NCBI GenBank assembly: GCA_021160185.1
Contig: JAGHDA010000157.1
Location: forward strand, 1 to 9,063
DNA length: 9,063 bases
Source: Verrucomicrobiota bacterium
GTDB lineage: Bacteria > Verrucomicrobiota > Verrucomicrobiia > Limisphaerales > CAZBKV01
Direction: 5' to 3'
The translations under genes were made by a program, and so were the position numbers. Below, piece by piece: positions 6,183 through 9,063 of this stretch. Each line of letters begins with the position of its first letter. The stretch's first letter is position 1. The notes below the pieces were generated by a model. It saw only the letters and a list, made by a program, of their open reading frames with translations. It made no database searches and had not been told where the DNA came from.

Positions 6183-8369
6183 ATGAGGAGCCTAAAATCT
6201 TTCATGAGAACAACCACGCAAAAGGCCCGCCGATTGCAGTTGGCGCTCGCCGCCGTCGCGGCGGGAGCTTTGGCGGGCTGCGTCAGCTTGAACCCGCGCG
6301 CCGTCTCCCGAACCGCGTATCCGACCACCCCGAAAACCAATGTGGTGGACAACTACCACGGGACCATGGTGGTCGACCCTTACCGGTGGCTGGAGGATGT
6401 GGACTCGCCGGCGGTGAAGGCGTGGGTGGAGGAGCAAAATCGCCTTACGTTCGGCTACCTGAGCCGCATTCCTTACCGGGACAAGATCCGCAAGCGCCTC
6501 GAGGCCCTGTGGAACTTCGAGAAATACGGCGTGCCCTGGAAGGAAGGAGGGCGCTACTTCTTCTTCAAGAACGACGGGCTTCAGAACCAGAGCGTGCTCT
6601 ACGTGGCGGAGAAGCTGAACGGCCCGGCTCGGGTTCTGCTGGACCCCAACAAGCTCTCGCCGGACGGCACGGTGGCGGTTTCCGGCGTGGCGGTCAGCCC
6701 CAACGGCAAATACCTCGCTTACGGCTTGGCCGAGGCCGGCTCGGATTGGCAGCAATGGCGCGTGCGGGACATCGACGCCGGCAAAGATCTGCCGGACCGC
6801 ATCCGCTGGGTGAAGTTCTCCGGCGCGTCGTGGGCCGCGGACAGCTCCGGATTCTATTACAGCCGATTCGACGAGCCCAAGAAGGGCGAGGAGCTGACCG
6901 GCGCAAACTACTTTCAAAAGCTTTGCTTCCATCGCCTTGGCGCGCCCCAGGCTGAAGACGCGTTGGTTTACCATCGCCCAGACAAAAAGGAGTGGGGCTT
7001 CAGCGGCGAAGCCACCGACGACGGGCGCTATCTGATCATCACGATCACCCAAGGCACCGATCCCCGAACGCGTGTTTACTACAAGGACCTGAACAAGCCC
7101 GACGCGCCGGCGGTCAAGTTGCTGGACGCCTTCGACGCCGCCTACGAGTTCATCGACAACGACGGGCCGATCTTCTGGTTCCGAACTGACTTGGAGGCGC
7201 CGCGGGGCCGCGTGATCGCGATCGACACCCGCCGACCCGAGCGCTCCCGGTGGCGGGAGCTCATCGCCCAAACGGACGCGACCATCCAGAGCGTGGACGC
7301 GGTGGGCAAACGATTCCTGGTCAATTACCTGCGCGACGCGCGGGCCGAGGCGCGGATTTTCGATCTGTCCGGCAAGCCGCTGGCTGAGATTCAGCTTCCA
7401 GGCATCGGCTCGGTGTCCGGACTTCGCGGCAAGCGCGCGGACAAGGAGAGCTTCTTCAGCTTCACGGGCTTCGCCGCGCCCCCGACGATTTATCGGCTTG
7501 AACTGCCCTCGGGCCGCGCCGAGGTTTTCCGACGGCCTCAAACTCCTTTCCGCCCCGAGGATTACCAAACCGTTCAAGTGTTTTACCAAAGCAAAGACGG
7601 CACGCGCATCCCAATGTTCCTGAGCTACCGAAAGGGCCTCCGGAAAAACGGCGACATCCCCACGCTGCTTTATGGTTACGGCGGATTCGACATCAGCATC
7701 ACCCCGCGTTTTTCTCCCGCCAACCTGCTGTGGATGGAAATGGGGGGGCTCTACGCCGTGCCGAACATCCGCGGCGGCGGCGAATACGGGGAGCAATGGC
7801 ATCTGGCCGGGACCAAGTTGAACAAGCAAAACGTCTTCGACGATTTCATCGCCGCGGCCGAGTGGCTGATCCGCGCCGGATACACCCGACCCGAACGGCT
7901 CGCCATCGCCGGAGGCAGCAACGGCGGCCTGTTGGTGGGCGCATGCATGACGCAGCGGCCGGACCTTTTCGCCGCGGCCCTTCCGGCGGTGGGCGTGATG
8001 GACATGCTCCGCTTCAACAAGTTCACCATCGGTTGGGCGTGGGAGTCGGACTACGGCTCGCCGGAAAATCCCGAAGAATTCAAGGCCCTCTACGCCTACT
8101 CGCCTTACCACAACCTGCGTCCCGGCGTGGAATATCCGGCCACGCTGATCACCACGGCCGATCATGACGACCGGGTGGTTCCGGCCCACAGTTTCAAATT
8201 CGCCGCGCGCTTGCAGGAGTACCATCGAGGGGCGCGGCCGGTCCTGATCCGGATTGAAACCCGAGCGGGACACGGCGCGGGCAAGCCGACGCAAAAGCGG
8301 ATTGAAGAGGCGGCCGATCGGCTGGCATTTGCGGCATTCAACCTGGGGATGAAGCCGCGGCTCCCATAG
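6183..8369 (+). CDS. Prolyl oligopeptidase (S9A family), predicted lipoprotein
   Basis: A 728-residue serine peptidase with a lipoprotein-type export signal. A basic N-terminus (QKARR) and an Ala/Leu core end in a lipobox LAGC, with the Cys at residue 33, so the enzyme should be lipid-anchored outside the cytoplasm. DPYRWLED (about 62-69) opens the family's N-terminal region; a beta-propeller follows to about 470, then the alpha/beta-hydrolase domain. YGYGGF (497-502) supplies the oxyanion tyrosine (Tyr499). GGSNGG holds Ser579, DHDDRVVP holds Asp662 and substrate-contacting Arg664, GHGAGKP holds His697, and WAWESDYG holds the S1-pocket Trp620. The spacing closely follows mammalian PREP, so it should be active, cleaving short peptides after proline. 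The ATG at 6183 has no ribosome site. An ATG at 6204 has AGGAG 13 bases upstream and gives a more usual signal with the Cys at 26, so it may be the true start. The esterase ends 32 bases upstream on the same strand. Confidence 0.93.
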   Translation: MRSLKSFMRTTTQKARRLQLALAAVAAGALAGCVSLNPRAVSRTAYPTTPKTNVVDNYHGTMVVDPYRWLEDVDSPAVKAWVEEQNRLTFGYLSRIPYRDKIRKRLEALWNFEKYGVPWKEGGRYFFFKNDGLQNQSVLYVAEKLNGPARVLLDPNKLSPDGTVAVSGVAVSPNGKYLAYGLAEAGSDWQQWRVRDIDAGKDLPDRIRWVKFSGASWAADSSGFYYSRFDEPKKGEELTGANYFQKLCFHRLGAPQAEDALVYHRPDKKEWGFSGEATDDGRYLIITITQGTDPRTRVYYKDLNKPDAPAVKLLDAFDAAYEFIDNDGPIFWFRTDLEAPRGRVIAIDTRRPERSRWRELIAQTDATIQSVDAVGKRFLVNYLRDARAEARIFDLSGKPLAEIQLPGIGSVSGLRGKRADKESFFSFTGFAAPPTIYRLELPSGRAEVFRRPQTPFRPEDYQTVQVFYQSKDGTRIPMFLSYRKGLRKNGDIPTLLYGYGGFDISITPRFSPANLLWMEMGGLYAVPNIRGGGEYGEQWHLAGTKLNKQNVFDDFIAAAEWLIRAGYTRPERLAIAGGSNGGLLVGACMTQRPDLFAAALPAVGVMDMLRFNKFTIGWAWESDYGSPENPEEFKALYAYSPYHNLRPGVEYPATLITTADHDDRVVPAHSFKFAARLQEYHRGARPVLIRIETRAGHGAGKPTQKRIEEAADRLAFAAFNLGMKPRLP

Positions 8370-8372
8370 CGG

Positions 8373-8400
8373 GGGCGGCGGTCCTTCTTCCCCGCCGCCC
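8373..8400. terminator. Strong hairpin between convergent genes, probable bidirectional terminator
   Basis: GGGCGGCGG (8373-8381) pairs perfectly with CCGCCGCCC (8392-8400), a 9-bp all-GC stem with a ten-base pyrimidine loop on the plus strand. It starts three bases past the peptidase stop and ends 14 bases before the permease stop. Serving two convergent genes, it is well placed as a shared terminator. Neither strand has a T-run after the stem, so termination may be Rho-assisted or use the stem alone. Confidence 0.6.
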
Positions 8401-8414
8401 GGTTTGCGCCGCGC

Positions 8415-9063
8415 CTACTGGGTTCCCAGCTTGGCCAGAAGGCCTTTCTCGCGCGCGGAACGGAACATCCGGCCGAAGAACCACGCCGCTCCCAGGAGAT
8501 ACAGAGCCGCCAACCCGTAAGCCCCAGCCAGCGCGCCCCAATCCATCCCCTTGCCCGCAATCACGGCGCGCATCCCTTCGAACACATGAGTGGCCGGGAT
8601 CGCCTCGGAAAAAGGCCGGATCCAGGCGGGCAGCGTCTCCACCGGGTAAAACACCGCGCAGAAGGGTTGAACGAAGAACGGCACCCCCCAGGCCAGGGCC
8701 TCGGCCGCCTGTCCGTAACGGATGATCAGGCCCGTGGTGATCATTCCCAGGGCCCACCCCATCAGCAACAAGTTCACAAAGAAAGGAATCAGGCTCAGCC
8801 CCAGCATGAAGATATTGAAGGCGTAGAGAATCTGCGCCAAGGCGGCCAGGACGAAAAACGTCGCGCCGATGCGGATCAGCCCCACGATGCAAGTGGCCGC
8901 AGTAAACTCCCCAAGCGTGATGGGGGCCACGAAAAGGTTGATCAGGTTGCGCGACCAAACGTCCTCGAGAAAAGAAAGCGTCACCCCCTGTTGGGCGCGA
9001 TAGAGAATGTCCCAGAAGATCATCGCGCCGATCAAAAACTTGATCAGGTTCGGCACTCCGAAC
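8415..9063 (-). CDS. ABC-2 type transporter permease, C-terminal part, cut by the window edge
   Basis: About 216 codons are in the window; the frame is open to base 9063, so the N-terminus lies outside. The first GTG in frame (9056-9054) is not a credible start, because FGVPNLIKFLIG reads straight through it into a membrane segment. The protein has about five hydrophobic segments: LIKFLIGAMIFWDIL, IVGLIRIGATFFVLAALAQI, a long pair around IFMLGLSLIPFFVNLLLMGW, LAWGVPFFVQPFCAVFYP and LAGAYGLAALYLLGAAWFFG. The FYPVETLPAWI then IPATHVFEGMRAVI stretch is the typical ABC-2 permease signature before the last helix. Such permeases pair with an ATPase to export drugs, lipids or polysaccharides; the ATPase would be expected beyond the right edge. 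The gene is convergent with the peptidase, ends in TAG at 8417-8415, and has no visible link to it. The substrate is unknown. Confidence 0.85.
   Translation of the reverse strand, partial: FGVPNLIKFLIGAMIFWDILYRAQQGVTLSFLEDVWSRNLINLFVAPITLGEFTAATCIVGLIRIGATFFVLAALAQILYAFNIFMLGLSLIPFFVNLLLMGWALGMITTGLIIRYGQAAEALAWGVPFFVQPFCAVFYPVETLPAWIRPFSEAIPATHVFEGMRAVIAGKGMDWGALAGAYGLAALYLLGAAWFFGRMFRSAREKGLLAKLGTQ

Noticed and set aside
4786..6183. A 465-codon minus-strand frame spanning the end of the pyrophosphorylase, the gap and the esterase
   Set aside because: It overlaps two well-supported genes on the other strand and shows no motif of its own.
6192..8294. A 700-codon open frame on the minus strand opposite the prolyl oligopeptidase
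   Set aside because: It has no recognisable family motif and mirrors the codon bias of the peptidase gene. Such long antisense frames are common opposite GC-rich genes.

Overview
The window is a GC-rich stretch of bacterial chromosome. Signal-peptide and lipobox use, an RND-type exporter and a prolyl oligopeptidase lipoprotein fit a diderm (Gram-negative type) bacterium. By my recollection of protein families, the kinase/pyrophosphorylase pair in the middle looks like genes from the Planctomycetota–Verrucomicrobiota–Lentisphaerota side of the tree. That placement is an inference; no rRNA or other marker gene lies in the window. I see no tRNA, rRNA, CRISPR array, transposase, integrase or phage gene.

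Layout: (1) 1-704, minus strand: the N-terminal third or so of an RND/MMPL-type exporter, running off the left edge. (2) 705-1103: a 399-base divergent intergenic region with a plausible promoter for each flanking gene and several GC-rich inverted repeats. (3) 1104-5358, plus strand: a two-gene unit. A small GalU-like nucleotidyltransferase with an atypical nucleotide-binding loop is followed after 25 bases by an 1113-residue protein. That protein joins a helical N-terminal region, a fucokinase-like GHMP sugar kinase and a C-terminal UDP-sugar pyrophosphorylase. (4) 5359-5487: a 129-base gap with two perfect 7-bp stem-loops. (5) 5488-8369, plus strand: a phospholipase/carboxylesterase-family alpha/beta hydrolase and, 32 bases on, a lipoprotein-type prolyl oligopeptidase (S9A) with every key residue present. 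(6) 8370-8414: a convergent gap holding a strong 9-bp hairpin. (7) 8415-9063, minus strand: the C-terminal part of an ABC-2 type transporter permease, running off the right edge.

The most interesting unit is 1104-5358. Known bifunctional salvage enzymes (Bacteroides Fkp, plant FKGP) carry the pyrophosphorylase at the N-terminus and the GHMP kinase at the C-terminus. Here the order is reversed and the nucleotidyltransferase is of the UTP-using eukaryote-type UGPase family. The simplest reading is a one-chain route from free sugar to sugar-1-phosphate to UDP-sugar, with a second, divergent GalU-like protein made alongside it. The sugar cannot be told from the sequence. The other genes are recognisable housekeeping or accessory families with no visible functional tie to this unit.
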